The position numbers and the translations under genes are program-made. A stretch of DNA of 64,000 nucleotides from Affinundibacterium macrobrachii (GTDB taxonomy: Bacteria > Pseudomonadota > Gammaproteobacteria > Burkholderiales > Burkholderiaceae_D): NCBI RefSeq assembly GCF_014652415.1, contig NZ_BMYT01000002.1:248001-312000 (forward strand), read 5' to 3'. The notes beneath the pieces are model-generated. The model was not told the origin of the DNA, ran no database searches, and saw only the letters and a list, made by a program, of their open reading frames with translations. Numbering within the stretch: the first letter of the stretch is position 1; each line of letters begins with the position of its first letter. Below are positions 8,911 to 17,654 of the stretch, one piece after another.

Positions 8911-10515
8911 ATGCCACGTGCTTTCGCCACCATCAATTTCACGCCTAGCGTCAAAGCTGCACAAACACGTTACCACAGTCGTGAAGCGAATATGGGCTTT
9001 GAGTTAGCAGACGACACGCGTGGCGATTTGACCCTGCGTGAAGCGGAATTCATCGAAGCACGTGACAGCTTTTACCAAGCGACGGTGAACGAAGATGGAT
9101 GGCCGTACGTGCAGCATCGTGGTGGGCCGATTGGCTTTCTCAAAGTCTTGGATAAAAACACCATAGGCTTCGCCGACTTTAGCGGCAATCGCCAATATCT
9201 GAGTGTGGGCAATTTACAAGCCAATGAACGCATCGCCATGATCTTGATGGACTATCGCGAACAAAGACGCATCAAGATTTGGGGGCGCGTCAAAATCGTT
9301 CACGAACATGAAGCACCCGAACTCATCGCCCGCTTAGAAATGCCAGCCTATCGCGCTCGCATTGAACGGGCTTTCATCATCACGGTCGAGGCCTGGGATT
9401 GGAACTGTCCACAACACATCACGCCGCGCTACACCGACCGCGACATCGAGCTCTTGCTAGCCCCCATGCAGGCGGAAATTGCCACGTTCAAGCAAATGCA
9501 AAAATCCAGTGATGAAACAAAAACGGCAAGCACGCCGACCGTGCCCGCTGCTGGTCTTGGCAACGGTCCATTGAGCCTAGTCGTCAGCGGTATCCGCCAA
9601 TTAACACCAAAAATTCGCGCGATTGAATTACGCGACCCACAAGGTGCTGATTTGCCCAAAGTCGAAGCTGGGGCACACCTTAAGCTTCCCGTCATCTTGA
9701 GCAATGGGAAAACAGCGGTGCGTCATTACTCAATCGCATCGAATCCGGCGCGACGCGATATTTACGAAATCGCCGTATTACGGGAAGATCAGGGCGAAGG
9801 CGGCTCCGCCTTTGTACATCAACACTATCAATTGGGAAGCCTGCTGCATTGCGAACTGCCAAAGAATGACTTTCGTTTATCAAGCAACATCCGCCCCGTT
9901 CTCTTGATCGCCGGCGGTATCGGTATCACTGCCATTAAACCCATGGCGCAAAGCTTATCGGCTAGCGGTAATGAATTCGTGATCCACTATGCAGCGGCAA
10001 GCGAACGCCACATGGCCTTTGGTGATCGGCTACGCCATGACTTGGGAACACGATTGCATTGCTATTTTTCGGATCAAGGGCAACGTCTGGACATCGATGA
10101 ATTGCTGCAACATGCCAACAAAGAAAGTGACATCTATATATGCGGCCCGAATCGTATGATTAATGCGGTGATGGCGGCAGCCAAGCACTATGGCTTCGGC
10201 GAAGAACAAGTCCATTACGAACATTTTTCTGCGAAAAGAACGACTGAAAATCGTCTCTTTGATGTCGTACTTAAACGCTCGAATAAAGTCATACCGATTC
10301 AAGCCAACCAAACCGTCTTGCAGGCATTAAGCGAGGCTGAGATCGATATGCTATCCGATTGCGGCGTGGGCAATTGTGGTACCTGTGCGGTCAAAGTGTT
10401 AGCAGGCGAAGTCGAACATCGCGATCATGCGCTCAATACCAAGCAACGAGAGAATAATTTGATGTGCGTATGTGTCTCTCGTGCCCTTACCGACACGATT
10501 ACCCTAGATCTCTAA
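8911..10515 (+). CDS. PNPOx-like / FNR / 2Fe-2S fusion oxidoreductase
   Basis: This 534-residue protein has three parts. Residues about 25-190 are a pyridoxamine-phosphate-oxidase-like FMN split barrel ([19 protein letters not shown]). Residues about 215-440 are a ferredoxin-NADP reductase module with RHYSIASNP for FAD and [11 protein letters not shown] for NAD(P)H. The C-terminus is a plant-type ferredoxin with Cys484, Cys489, Cys492 and Cys519 or 521. Electrons could pass NAD(P)H to FAD to 2Fe-2S, perhaps to the N-terminal flavin. The ATG at 8911 has GGAG 6 bases upstream; a TTG at 8899 overlaps that site. The electron acceptor is unknown. Confidence 0.88.
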   Translation: MPRAFATINFTPSVKAAQTRYHSREANMGFELADDTRGDLTLREAEFIEARDSFYQATVNEDGWPYVQHRGGPIGFLKVLDKNTIGFADFSGNRQYLSVGNLQANERIAMILMDYREQRRIKIWGRVKIVHEHEAPELIARLEMPAYRARIERAFIITVEAWDWNCPQHITPRYTDRDIELLLAPMQAEIATFKQMQKSSDETKTASTPTVPAAGLGNGPLSLVVSGIRQLTPKIRAIELRDPQGADLPKVEAGAHLKLPVILSNGKTAVRHYSIASNPARRDIYEIAVLREDQGEGGSAFVHQHYQLGSLLHCELPKNDFRLSSNIRPVLLIAGGIGITAIKPMAQSLSASGNEFVIHYAAASERHMAFGDRLRHDLGTRLHCYFSDQGQRLDIDELLQHANKESDIYICGPNRMINAVMAAAKHYGFGEEQVHYEHFSAKRTTENRLFDVVLKRSNKVIPIQANQTVLQALSEAEIDMLSDCGVGNCGTCAVKVLAGEVEHRDHALNTKQRENNLMCVCVSRALTDTITLDL

Positions 10516-10532
10516 ACCCAATAAGGACAACG

Positions 10533-11006
10533 ATGACCATCGAAACCAAACCACCTTTACCGCCTTTCAATTTAGCCAGTGCAACACAAAAAGTACGACT
10601 AGCCGAAGACGGTTGGAATTCGCGCGACCCGCAGCGAGTCTCTTTGGTCTATACCGAAGATAGCCAATGGCGCAACCGTCATGAATTCTCCGTCGGTCGT
10701 CCTCAGATCATCGCGTTCTTGCAAAGGAAATGGCAACGCGAACACGAGTACCGACTGATCAAAGAACTTTGGGCACACGATCAACATCGCATTGCGGTTC
10801 GCTTTGCCTACGAATGGAAAGATGAAACTGGGCAATGGTTTCGCTCTTACGGCAACGAAAATTGGGAGTTCGAGGAAAACGGCCTGATGCACAAACGCTA
10901 TGCCAGCATCAACGATCTAGCAATTAGTGAAAGCGAGCGTCTCTTTCATTGGCCGCAAGGCAGACGACCAGACGATCATCCTAGCTTAAGTGAATTGGGG
11001 CTTTAA
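10533..11006 (+). CDS. DUF1348 (SnoaL/NTF2-like) protein
   Basis: The 157-residue protein matches the DUF1348 group of NTF2-like cone folds: [20 protein letters not shown], then WRNRHEF and [19 protein letters not shown]. The fold makes a pocket used by various isomerases and hydrolases, but DUF1348 has no agreed function. It starts 17 bases after the fusion reductase behind AAGGACA, so it is the last gene of the operon. A short inverted repeat (10999-11017) overlaps its stop codon. Confidence 0.85.
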   Translation: MTIETKPPLPPFNLASATQKVRLAEDGWNSRDPQRVSLVYTEDSQWRNRHEFSVGRPQIIAFLQRKWQREHEYRLIKELWAHDQHRIAVRFAYEWKDETGQWFRSYGNENWEFEENGLMHKRYASINDLAISESERLFHWPQGRRPDDHPSLSELGL

Positions 11007-11175
11007 GAGATAAAGCCTAATAAACCTTGCTCACATATGTCGGATGATTTCCCGATCATTTGTACACTACCAGCTCCGGGTTATAGATGAATAGCTGGTC
11101 AATTTCAGGCAAAAATCAGAAAATATCTACGATTCCTCTGTTGCTAATCGCAGCTTCGCTCTGTAAATTGCGCGA

Positions 11176-11307
11176 TACATAATCACCCACGAAGCTCACA
11201 ACGATCACGCTATCATCCGGTTTTGGCAGATCAAAGATTTGCCAGCGACGGATTATGCAGGTAATGTCGCAAACCGCAGTCATGTTTTGCGGGTGCGTTT
11301 AGATTGA
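11176..11307 (+). pseudogene. Decayed duplicate of the NHL/M23 protein C-terminus
   Basis: Translating this stretch gives THEAHNDHAIIRFWQIKDLP, then ATDY, AGNVANRSHVLRVRLD and a stop. The NHL gene ends TNEIHDGHAIIQFWQIKDLP, AGDY, nine more residues, then AGNIANRNHVLRVRLE and a stop. The copy lacks 27 bases between two GATTAT/GATTAC direct repeats, and similarity continues about 20 bases past the stop. An in-frame TAA lies just upstream (11164-11166). It is a remnant of a second gene copy or of an ectopic duplication. Confidence 0.85.
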
Positions 11308-11358
11308 TAGTTTTAGAGTGATTTCGATTACGTTCAAGTAATTCAAGTAAGCATGAAA

Positions 11359-11462
11359 TAGGACTTACCCAAAATTGCGCTGGCTAGGCGGGAAGCCGAA
11401 GACAGTACGGTTGTACGGCGAGGCGAACCAACGACGCTAGCGTCTGTTTTGCGTAAGTCCTA
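11359..11462. mobile_element. MITE-like inverted-repeat element, copy A
   Basis: The element begins TAGGACTTACCCAAAA and ends with the inverse, TTTTGCGTAAGTCCTA. It is 104 bp long, has no open frame of note and ends just 25 bases before the next gene start. A related 70-bp element with the same left end is at 18829-18898. This looks like a non-autonomous derivative of an insertion sequence; TA at the outer edges may be target duplication or part of the repeat. Confidence 0.65.
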
Positions 11463-11487
11463 GAAACAATAAAAGGAGACATTTGAC

Positions 11488-11928
11488 ATGGGCATGACCA
11501 TCTGGATTCACACACTAGAAGGAAGAAACTATTCACATGACAGCGATGATCATTCGCAGATGTGCCGTCATCTAGACGCAATCGATGAAACTTGCAAAAA
11601 GATAGGCGTGAAGTCCCTAAGTGAATTTATGGACTACACAGATCAAGAATACAACTATGACGAATTTGGTGATGAAGACGAGGATGAAGATGTTGCCTTA
11701 GATCCTGAGACTGGCCTTGGATACGGTATTGACGACATGACTTGGTTTGATTCGCAAGAAGGCTTATCTAGCTTTAAAGCATTGAAAACTGCCGTTGCCT
11801 CATCGGTTATTACAGGCCTCGACGCAGATGAAATCGTCGATCTGATGGAAGAATTGGAAAATTGCATCACCATTTTAGAAAAGTCGACAGCGCAAGCTGG
11901 CAAGTTCCATCTAAGTTTGATCGAATAA
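11488..11928 (+). CDS. Acidic hypothetical protein
   Basis: I do not recognise this 146-residue cytoplasmic protein. It is strongly acidic, with a run around residues 58-68 (DEFGDEDEDED), and has a Trp-rich start (MTIWIHTLEG) and a helical C-terminal half. A good ribosome binding site (AAAAGGAGA) precedes the ATG, which supports expression. Inverted-repeat copy A ends 25 bases upstream and could supply or disturb its promoter. An imperfect hairpin at about 11954-11999 may end its transcript. Confidence 0.7.
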   Translation: MGMTIWIHTLEGRNYSHDSDDHSQMCRHLDAIDETCKKIGVKSLSEFMDYTDQEYNYDEFGDEDEDEDVALDPETGLGYGIDDMTWFDSQEGLSSFKALKTAVASSVITGLDADEIVDLMEELENCITILEKSTAQAGKFHLSLIE

Positions 11929-12088
11929 AATCCTAGTTGAACAGATCGCGCAAGAAGAGCAGAGCAACACGATTTAGTCTTGTCGCGCTGCTTTGCTCGA
12001 TTTCCTGAAATAAAATACATTGCTTTTAGTTTAATTCAAGTATCATCGGGTCGATATCAATTTTTTACATTTACTGTAAATCTATAGA

Positions 12089-12778
12089 ATGCTACGCATC
12101 CGTCGACTCACACAATTATTACTAGCACTGTGCGCTTGTGCGTTTATTTCCGCTCTCATGTCGCTTGGTCTTTACCGCTTGTTTGCAGTTAAAGCAGTCA
12201 ATCAAATATCGCCTGAAATGCTTGCTGAGATCAGCAATATTCAAGATATCAATGTCATCAAAAGCTTCTTTTTACCCTTCGTTACTTTAGCTACTGAACT
12301 TCGAGATAGCGCGGATCGATTAGCCGGGTGGGGATTGTCCTTCGTCATCATCTGGGCATCATTAATTGGATTCGTGGCAATCGCCTTATATCGACAAATC
12401 ATCTCTACACAGCAAGTTGAGATCAATCCACAATCAGAAAATACGATCGACCGTGCCTTCGCTGGAAAAGTCGAACTATGGAAAATCTTCTGGGGCGTCT
12501 ACGTCATTCTGTTACTAGTGATGCAGGTCATTGCAAGTAAATTATTTGCTGCCTTCTCAGAACTAATATCAATGCATGGGCTAGCAAGTCTAATTTTGAT
12601 TCCGATTGGACTGGCGATTCCTATCACCCTGCATTTGTTAGCTGCACTCTTAGTATGGAAATCGGCGACGAATACCTCCCATCGCTTTTGGACTTACCTT
12701 GCAAGAACTGTCGTCGTTGCAATTACTGTGCTTCCTAGTATTAAAGGAATTTATATCGTGCAGCTGCTGCTAGCTTAG
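12089..12778 (+). CDS. Hypothetical integral membrane protein
   Basis: The 229-residue protein has about five hydrophobic segments (roughly 8-32, 82-104, 132-153, 163-190 and 203-226) and no motif I recognise. The segment between the first two helices is mostly polar and probably outside the cytoplasm. There is no clear ribosome binding site before the ATG. Neighbours are also small hypothetical genes, so context gives no function. Confidence 0.6.
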   Translation: MLRIRRLTQLLLALCACAFISALMSLGLYRLFAVKAVNQISPEMLAEISNIQDINVIKSFFLPFVTLATELRDSADRLAGWGLSFVIIWASLIGFVAIALYRQIISTQQVEINPQSENTIDRAFAGKVELWKIFWGVYVILLLVMQVIASKLFAAFSELISMHGLASLILIPIGLAIPITLHLLAALLVWKSATNTSHRFWTYLARTVVVAITVLPSIKGIYIVQLLLA

Positions 12779-12837
12779 ATAAAAATTTTCAAACTAGCAT
12801 TACAGGTTGATAGATTGCTGAAAAAAATTGCTTGGAT

Positions 12838-12872
12838 AAGTTACTTATCTTATTGGGTAAGATAAGTAACTT
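12838..12872. repeat. Perfect 15-bp inverted repeat
   Basis: AAGTTACTTATCTTA (12838-12852) is followed by a 5-base loop and its exact inverse (12858-12872). There is no T-run on either side. It lies between two same-strand membrane protein genes, so it may be a terminator-like or processing hairpin, or a protein-binding site. Confidence 0.75.
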
Positions 12873-12966
12873 CACTACAATGTTCTCGATAAAATTGATA
12901 TGCTGTTCACGCATCAGTACATATCAATGCACATCAGCAACCCAAATTGAATTTCAGCTTAAACCT

Positions 12967-13263
12967 ATGTCACCAGAATTCAGCATCATCTTACTCAATA
13001 TTGTTATCGCCTTACTTGCTTATCTTTCTGTGTATCCAACGCTGGCGGGCAATGATTTCAACAAGATTGCGTTCTACGATATTTTTACATCAGCGATTGC
13101 ACTGGCGATTGTTGGTTACCATTACTGGGGTAGCGACTATCAATTTAATTTATTGTTCGCTGAGGTCAACTGGTTTTGGTACACCTTAGCGATTTATACC
13201 GCTGTCGAGATTCCATTGATGTGGTGGTATTTCAAGAAAAATGGGGTGTCGATCAAGCGCTAA
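12967..13263 (+). CDS. Small hypothetical membrane protein
   Basis: The 98-residue product, if started at ATG 12967 (MSPEFSIILLNIV), has three hydrophobic segments (about 5-25, 36-52 and 65-86) and a positively charged C-terminus (KKNGVSIKR), suggesting that end is cytoplasmic. The frame is open from 12832, but that extension contains the perfect inverted repeat and an unlikely sequence. No family was recognised. Confidence 0.6.
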   Translation: MSPEFSIILLNIVIALLAYLSVYPTLAGNDFNKIAFYDIFTSAIALAIVGYHYWGSDYQFNLLFAEVNWFWYTLAIYTAVEIPLMWWYFKKNGVSIKR

Positions 13264-13340
13264 GCCGCTAGAGTAAAGCGACTTACTGATTCTAATACCA
13301 AGCTATATTGCTACGAAACTAGTATATCTTTCAGCTTGCT

Positions 13341-13886
13341 TCAAAGCTGCTTCAACAACACATAATCACGCTCGATGATGTCGCCGAACTGATAATCCAT
13401 CCAACCCACGTGTTGAAAGCCGACTTTTTGATAATAGGCTAAAGCGCGCGCATTGTGTTCCCACATGCCTAACCACAATTGATTTGCACCGAAAGTTTTT
13501 GCGGCTTTTTCTGCTTCTGCTAATAGCGGTTGTGCGATGCCTTTTCCATGCCATTCTTTTTTGACGTAGTAACGATATAAGGCAACCGCATTCTCTGCTT
13601 CGATAGAAGGCGGGGCTGGATTGTTCACTACTTGTGCGAAGCCAACCAAAGCCTCATCATGGTAAGCCAGAATCACCACATAATTTGGATCGGCAATTTC
13701 TTTACTTTGCTGCGCGACGCCGAAGTTTTTATCACAGTGAGTACGAATCTGCTCTGCGTCATTTTGTTCAGCATAGGTCTCAATAAAGGTTTGCCGTGCT
13801 AAATCAGCTAAAGCTGAGGCATCTTCTTGCTTGGCAAGTCGAAATTGCGGTACTGCTGATGAATATGCTGGTGCTGGAGAGTGCAT
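13341..13886 (-). CDS. GNAT family N-acetyltransferase
   Basis: The 181-residue protein has a GNAT fold: FRLAKQEDASALADLARQT at the N-terminus, the YVKKEWHGKGIAQPLLAEAE acetyl-CoA-binding strand and loop (HGKGIA), and ALAYYQKVGFQHVGW near the C-terminus. These features resemble protein or small-molecule acetyltransferases of the RimI/WecD-like kind. It is a single gene. The substrate is not predictable. Confidence 0.87.
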   Translation of the reverse strand: MHSPAPAYSSAVPQFRLAKQEDASALADLARQTFIETYAEQNDAEQIRTHCDKNFGVAQQSKEIADPNYVVILAYHDEALVGFAQVVNNPAPPSIEAENAVALYRYYVKKEWHGKGIAQPLLAEAEKAAKTFGANQLWLGMWEHNARALAYYQKVGFQHVGWMDYQFGDIIERDYVLLKQL

Positions 13887-13991
13887 AAAAATGTCAATCG
13901 AAACGGAATTATCTTAGCATCACTGCGTCACGTGTTTTATGTGGTGGACAGCTAAGCTGAAAGCTAGCGAGAGTCCTAGCGTGTGCGAGTG

Positions 13992-14447
13992 CTATTTTTG
14001 GGGCCTCTTGTTTGGCTTAGTAGGGCATGGATTTTTAGGGTCTAGCGGACCATACACCTTTTGCATACCAGCGATGCCGCCAGTTTGCACAATATAGAAC
14101 TGTTTGCCATCTGCGCTGATATGTAAAAAATGCTTGTAGCCATCCGCAATGCGCCCGAGTTCATTTAATTGATACAGATGACCGCTGGACTCGTAGGCAG
14201 GCACCGGATCTGCTAAAGGCAAATCGACGACCAAGCCAGTCGCGTTGACGCAGGGCTGAAAAACTTTGACAAGGGGATGTTGATCTTTCGTATCAGCTGG
14301 CGCGCCCAGCGATACATCGATAGGCAATTCCGTAGGCATTTTCTGTTGTGCCGAGGCTGACATGGCGATTGGCCCTAAAGTGGTTAATGCGAGGATATTC
14401 ACAAAGGCAGTTAGCTTTCGATAAGTTAGAACGTGGTCGTTTTTCAT
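13992..14447 (-). CDS. Exported hypothetical protein
   Basis: From ATG 14447 (MKNDHVLTYRK) the 151-residue product has a signal peptide ending near SASAQQ. The mature part is about 115 residues with two cysteines (QPCVNA and NPCPTK) that could form a disulfide, and segments YESSGHLYQLNELGRIADG and GKQFYIVQTGGIAGMQKVYG. No family recognised. It lies 116 bases downstream of the DUF1501 gene on the same strand and may share its transcript. Earlier in-frame starts (14498, 14537) would place the signal peptide too far inside. Confidence 0.6.
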   Translation of the reverse strand: MKNDHVLTYRKLTAFVNILALTTLGPIAMSASAQQKMPTELPIDVSLGAPADTKDQHPLVKVFQPCVNATGLVVDLPLADPVPAYESSGHLYQLNELGRIADGYKHFLHISADGKQFYIVQTGGIAGMQKVYGPLDPKNPCPTKPNKRPQK

Positions 14448-14563
14448 GCGCTTATTGTCGATACTAAGGAGAACACTGAATACTTGTAGTGCTTCCATCT
14501 TAACAGCTTCACAGACTAGTCGCGAAACGATAAGCAAAAAGACAACAGGAAAAGTAGGTAAAG

Positions 14564-15772
14564 TTAAACCAACCCTAGATCTAACGGCGTCACGCCAGCA
14601 AAAACCTGCTGCATTTGACTCGCGCTCAATCCATAACTGCGCGCAAATACGCCGCCAAGGACAGCACGGTATTCATTCAACACCGGATAGTCACGATTTT
14701 GAAACAAACTATTGGCGGTCAAGGCAATTTGTTCGCCGACAATGCGACCACCTTTCACTCCGCCCCCCAACACCCAGTAAACACTGCCATGCCCATGATC
14801 CGTGCCGCGTTTGCCATTTTCACGGAAAGTCCTGCCAAACTCACTAATCACCACCACCGTGGTGTTCTTCCACACACTGCCCATTTCCGCTTTATAGGCC
14901 AATAAGCCGCGCCCCAATTCTTCTAACTTATTAGCTAACACGCCATTGGCACCACCTTGATTGACATGGGTATCCCAGCCTCCGACGTCAATAAATCCTA
15001 GCGCATATTTATCGCGCATCATTTTGCCTATGCGTTTGGCTTCTAGTGCGAATCCTTTGGTTGAGATAGCGTCGCGATTGCCATCATTATTGAGCGTGAC
15101 TTCTTCTGCTTTCATGTTTTGAACTACTTCACCACGCACCGCAAAACCATCTTCGACTTGCTTTTCCAAAGCTGTTTTGCCATACATCTGGGCGATGATC
15201 TTGCTTTGTCGGTCGTCTAAACTATTTTTGCTAGCTTTTTGCAGAGCGACATTCGCAACTTTCGTTTCGCCTCGCATGATGATAGGAAGTTGTTCCGTGA
15301 ATGACATCGCACTTGTCCCATTCAATTGCGCGGCTAAGCGATTCATAAATCCAGATTGAAAGTTACGACTTCCGCCAAGCTCTTGCCCCATCTCGATACT
15401 ATCTTGCGTTTCGAAATGACTACGCGACAAATCATGAGTTCCTGCAAAAGGAATAAACGCCGCTTCACCTGCTTGAAACATCGGATAAATCGAATCACGC
15501 AGCGCCGGATGCAGTCCCCAATCCGCATTCAATGCAAGTGCCGACAGCGGATCAGCACTCGGTTTGGCGATGGCGATATTTGGTCGCGACTCATAATAAA
15601 AGCTACTACTAATAGGCACCAATAAATTACTCGCATCATAAGCACCACGCAAAAACACCACCAAACAACGCTGTTGAACCGTTGGTGCAGCCAATAGCTG
15701 TGTGCTAAAACCCGTTGCGCTCAAGCTTGTCGCTGCGACGGCAAATGATTTTAATAAGTCTCGACGATTCAT
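14564..15772 (-). CDS. DUF1501 exported protein (Tat-type signal)
   Basis: The 402-residue protein starts MNRRDLLKSF, a twin-arginine-like leader (here N-R-R-D-L-L), followed by a hydrophobic region to about residue 30. The body is the DUF1501 fold, related to alkaline-phosphatase/sulfatase-like enzymes: VVFLRGAYDASNLLVP, FIDVGGWDTHVNQGG and VVISEFGRTFREN. The ATG at 15772 follows AGGTG; a GTG three codons earlier overlaps that site. It is 77 bases downstream of the DUF1800 gene. The two families are almost always neighbours in Proteobacteria and Planctomycetes, but the substrate is unknown. Confidence 0.9.
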   Translation of the reverse strand: MNRRDLLKSFAVAATSLSATGFSTQLLAAPTVQQRCLVVFLRGAYDASNLLVPISSSFYYESRPNIAIAKPSADPLSALALNADWGLHPALRDSIYPMFQAGEAAFIPFAGTHDLSRSHFETQDSIEMGQELGGSRNFQSGFMNRLAAQLNGTSAMSFTEQLPIIMRGETKVANVALQKASKNSLDDRQSKIIAQMYGKTALEKQVEDGFAVRGEVVQNMKAEEVTLNNDGNRDAISTKGFALEAKRIGKMMRDKYALGFIDVGGWDTHVNQGGANGVLANKLEELGRGLLAYKAEMGSVWKNTTVVVISEFGRTFRENGKRGTDHGHGSVYWVLGGGVKGGRIVGEQIALTANSLFQNRDYPVLNEYRAVLGGVFARSYGLSASQMQQVFAGVTPLDLGLV

Positions 15773-15849
15773 CGTATTCACCTAAGATGGCTAAAGAAGT
15801 AATTAAGATTGAAAATGAAATTGCGCAGATGTGTTCAAGATGAACAAAT

Positions 15850-17430
15850 CTATCGACGCATCATTTCTGGTGTTGAAAGAAAAAAAGCATTCCATTCTGG
15901 CGCTGAACCAGATTGGCTCAACGCATCGCGAGAACTCTGGCTAAATTGTTGACTAAGCTCTTTCACGTAAACATTCTGCGCCAGCGCAGGGCGAGCGGCT
16001 TCCCGATGTTGTGCGGTAGTTTCTTCCATCTCTGTTTTAAACAAATTCGGCGCGCCACGTGCGATCAATCGAGCAACATCAAAGCGTGCCGTCATTTGTG
16101 CCGGACTTGCCCAAGCCATTTCCTTCATAGAATAGCCATCAGGCGTTTGATGCCCATTTGCTTGTTGCCCCAAGCTATTAATCCAACTCAAGATCGGGCC
16201 AGTATTCACGATCATCTTGTCTTCATACGCAAGTCGTACTGATGAAATGACGTAATGCATAGGGTCTTTGAATTTCTTACCTAAAGAAGCGACAAATTCC
16301 GAGGATTCGAACATAGTTCGCAGTACGCGCGGAATATCACCTTTACTCTGCAAAAATTGTTCCGCCATGCTTTGCACCAAAGCATCAGAAGGCGCATCTG
16401 AGACAAAGAACTGCGCCAATTTCTGGCTGATAAACTTGGCAGTGGCAGGCTGACGCATTAACAAATCCAAGACCTGATCAATCTCACTAAGCCCTTGCCC
16501 TTTGATCGTAGTACCCAGTAATTTTTTCTCACCAAAATCATGCCGTCTTGGATGAAACTCAGTCAAGCCGAATCGTTGATAGCCGGCTAACTGCGCTTGA
16601 TTTAGACGTGGGTTATCGGCTTTGACACGAATCCCCAAACCAGTCAACACACGCGCTAATTCTTGCACGTCGGTTTGGGTATAACCGCTACCAACCCCCA
16701 TGGTATGTAGCTCTAATAATTCACGCGCATAATTTTCGTTGATCTTATTCACCGCATTGTGTTCATTATCGAGATAGCGCAACATCGCCGGATGTAACAG
16801 CGTCGCTTTTAAAAGCGCACGGAAGTTTCCAAGCGCATGTGGACGAATCGCGGTTTCTTCAAAATCAGCTAACATCGCTCTTACATTGTCTTTGCGATTC
16901 GAAATGTTGAAATGGTTCATCCAAAACCAATTCATTTGTTCTAGCAATTGATTCGAAGAATAAATCGAACGTAACAAAGAACGTGATGCTGCTTCGCGCG
17001 CAATTCGGTTTAGTTCTTGTTGATACGCTTGGCGCAGACTGTCGTCGGTGCCTCGCATCTTGGCAGATTCTTCACGCTGTTGATCAAGAGCTTGCATCAT
17101 TTCGACAAAAGGTTTTTGCGAAATCGTCATCGCATCAATCTGACTTTGAATTTGCGCTGGAACTTGCGCTGATTGCGCCTGCAGTTGCTGCAATAAGTAG
17201 GCATCCGGCCCCAGCGCGCGTAATTGTTGTTCACTGGTCTTATTTGCGCCCCAAGTCAAGCGGTTGCTCAAGGCATACGAGTTGACTTGTGCTTGTTGAA
17301 AAAAATCGGAAGCACGCAGCGTTTGCGTCTGAGATGGTGGCTGAAGCGATTGATTACTACAAGCAGAAAGCCCACACAGCGCGCTCAGCACGAATAGACT
17401 CGGGGACAGAATCGAAGACAGTTTAGACAT
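15850..17430 (-). CDS. DUF1800 lipoprotein
   Basis: The 526-residue product has a lipoprotein leader with lipobox L-S-A-C at Cys24. The DUF1800 body includes NRLTWGANKTSEQQL, MNWFWMNHFNISNRKDNVR, ENYARELLELHTMGVGSGYT and LQSKGDIPRVLRTMFESSEF, all typical of the family. Start 17430 is chosen because it follows GGAAAG and gives a normal leader; the frame opens 13 codons earlier. It precedes the DUF1501 gene in one operon, so the pair probably works together at the envelope. Confidence 0.9.
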   Translation of the reverse strand: MSKLSSILSPSLFVLSALCGLSACSNQSLQPPSQTQTLRASDFFQQAQVNSYALSNRLTWGANKTSEQQLRALGPDAYLLQQLQAQSAQVPAQIQSQIDAMTISQKPFVEMMQALDQQREESAKMRGTDDSLRQAYQQELNRIAREAASRSLLRSIYSSNQLLEQMNWFWMNHFNISNRKDNVRAMLADFEETAIRPHALGNFRALLKATLLHPAMLRYLDNEHNAVNKINENYARELLELHTMGVGSGYTQTDVQELARVLTGLGIRVKADNPRLNQAQLAGYQRFGLTEFHPRRHDFGEKKLLGTTIKGQGLSEIDQVLDLLMRQPATAKFISQKLAQFFVSDAPSDALVQSMAEQFLQSKGDIPRVLRTMFESSEFVASLGKKFKDPMHYVISSVRLAYEDKMIVNTGPILSWINSLGQQANGHQTPDGYSMKEMAWASPAQMTARFDVARLIARGAPNLFKTEMEETTAQHREAARPALAQNVYVKELSQQFSQSSRDALSQSGSAPEWNAFFLSTPEMMRR

Positions 17431-17588
17431 AGAACACTTTCCATTTTGAACAGAGTTCAACAATGACAAAATACGAAGTCTTCAGAATAAATCTTCGCCC
17501 TTTAAAATGCACGGGGTATTTAGTAACTTTAGGCGCAAGCTGGTAAGAACTTGTAACAGAAACTGGGCACGCTTCTGCAACATAGAAT

Positions 17589-17628
17589 AAGAAAAAAATA
17601 ACGATAGTTTTCACTATCGTTATTTTTT
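17589..17628 (-). terminator. Rho-independent terminator, bidirectional
   Basis: AACGATAG and CTATCGTT pair around a 6-base loop and are flanked by A-runs on the left and T-runs on the right, so it can work on both strands. It lies about 30 bases past the stop of the minus-strand DUF2807 gene, which it most likely terminates. Confidence 0.85.
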
Positions 17629-17654
17629 TATAAAACGACTTACTCGGTGATGAA

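Larger units (their letters stand above)
11007..11487. other. Intergenic region with a gene remnant and a small inverted-repeat element
   Basis: This 481-base gap holds no intact gene. It contains a decayed duplicate of the 3' end of the NHL/M23 gene and a 104-bp inverted-repeat element (both listed), so it appears to be a site that collects duplicated or mobile DNA. Confidence 0.7.

Noticed and set aside
10999..11017. GGCTTTA / TAAAGCC hairpin at the end of the redox operon
   Set aside because: The arms are only 7 bp, overlap the stop codon and have no T-run; too weak to call a terminator.
13957..13980. GCTAGCGAGAGTCCTAG as a third copy of the inverted-repeat element
   Set aside because: Only about seven bases match one end, and no opposite end was found nearby.
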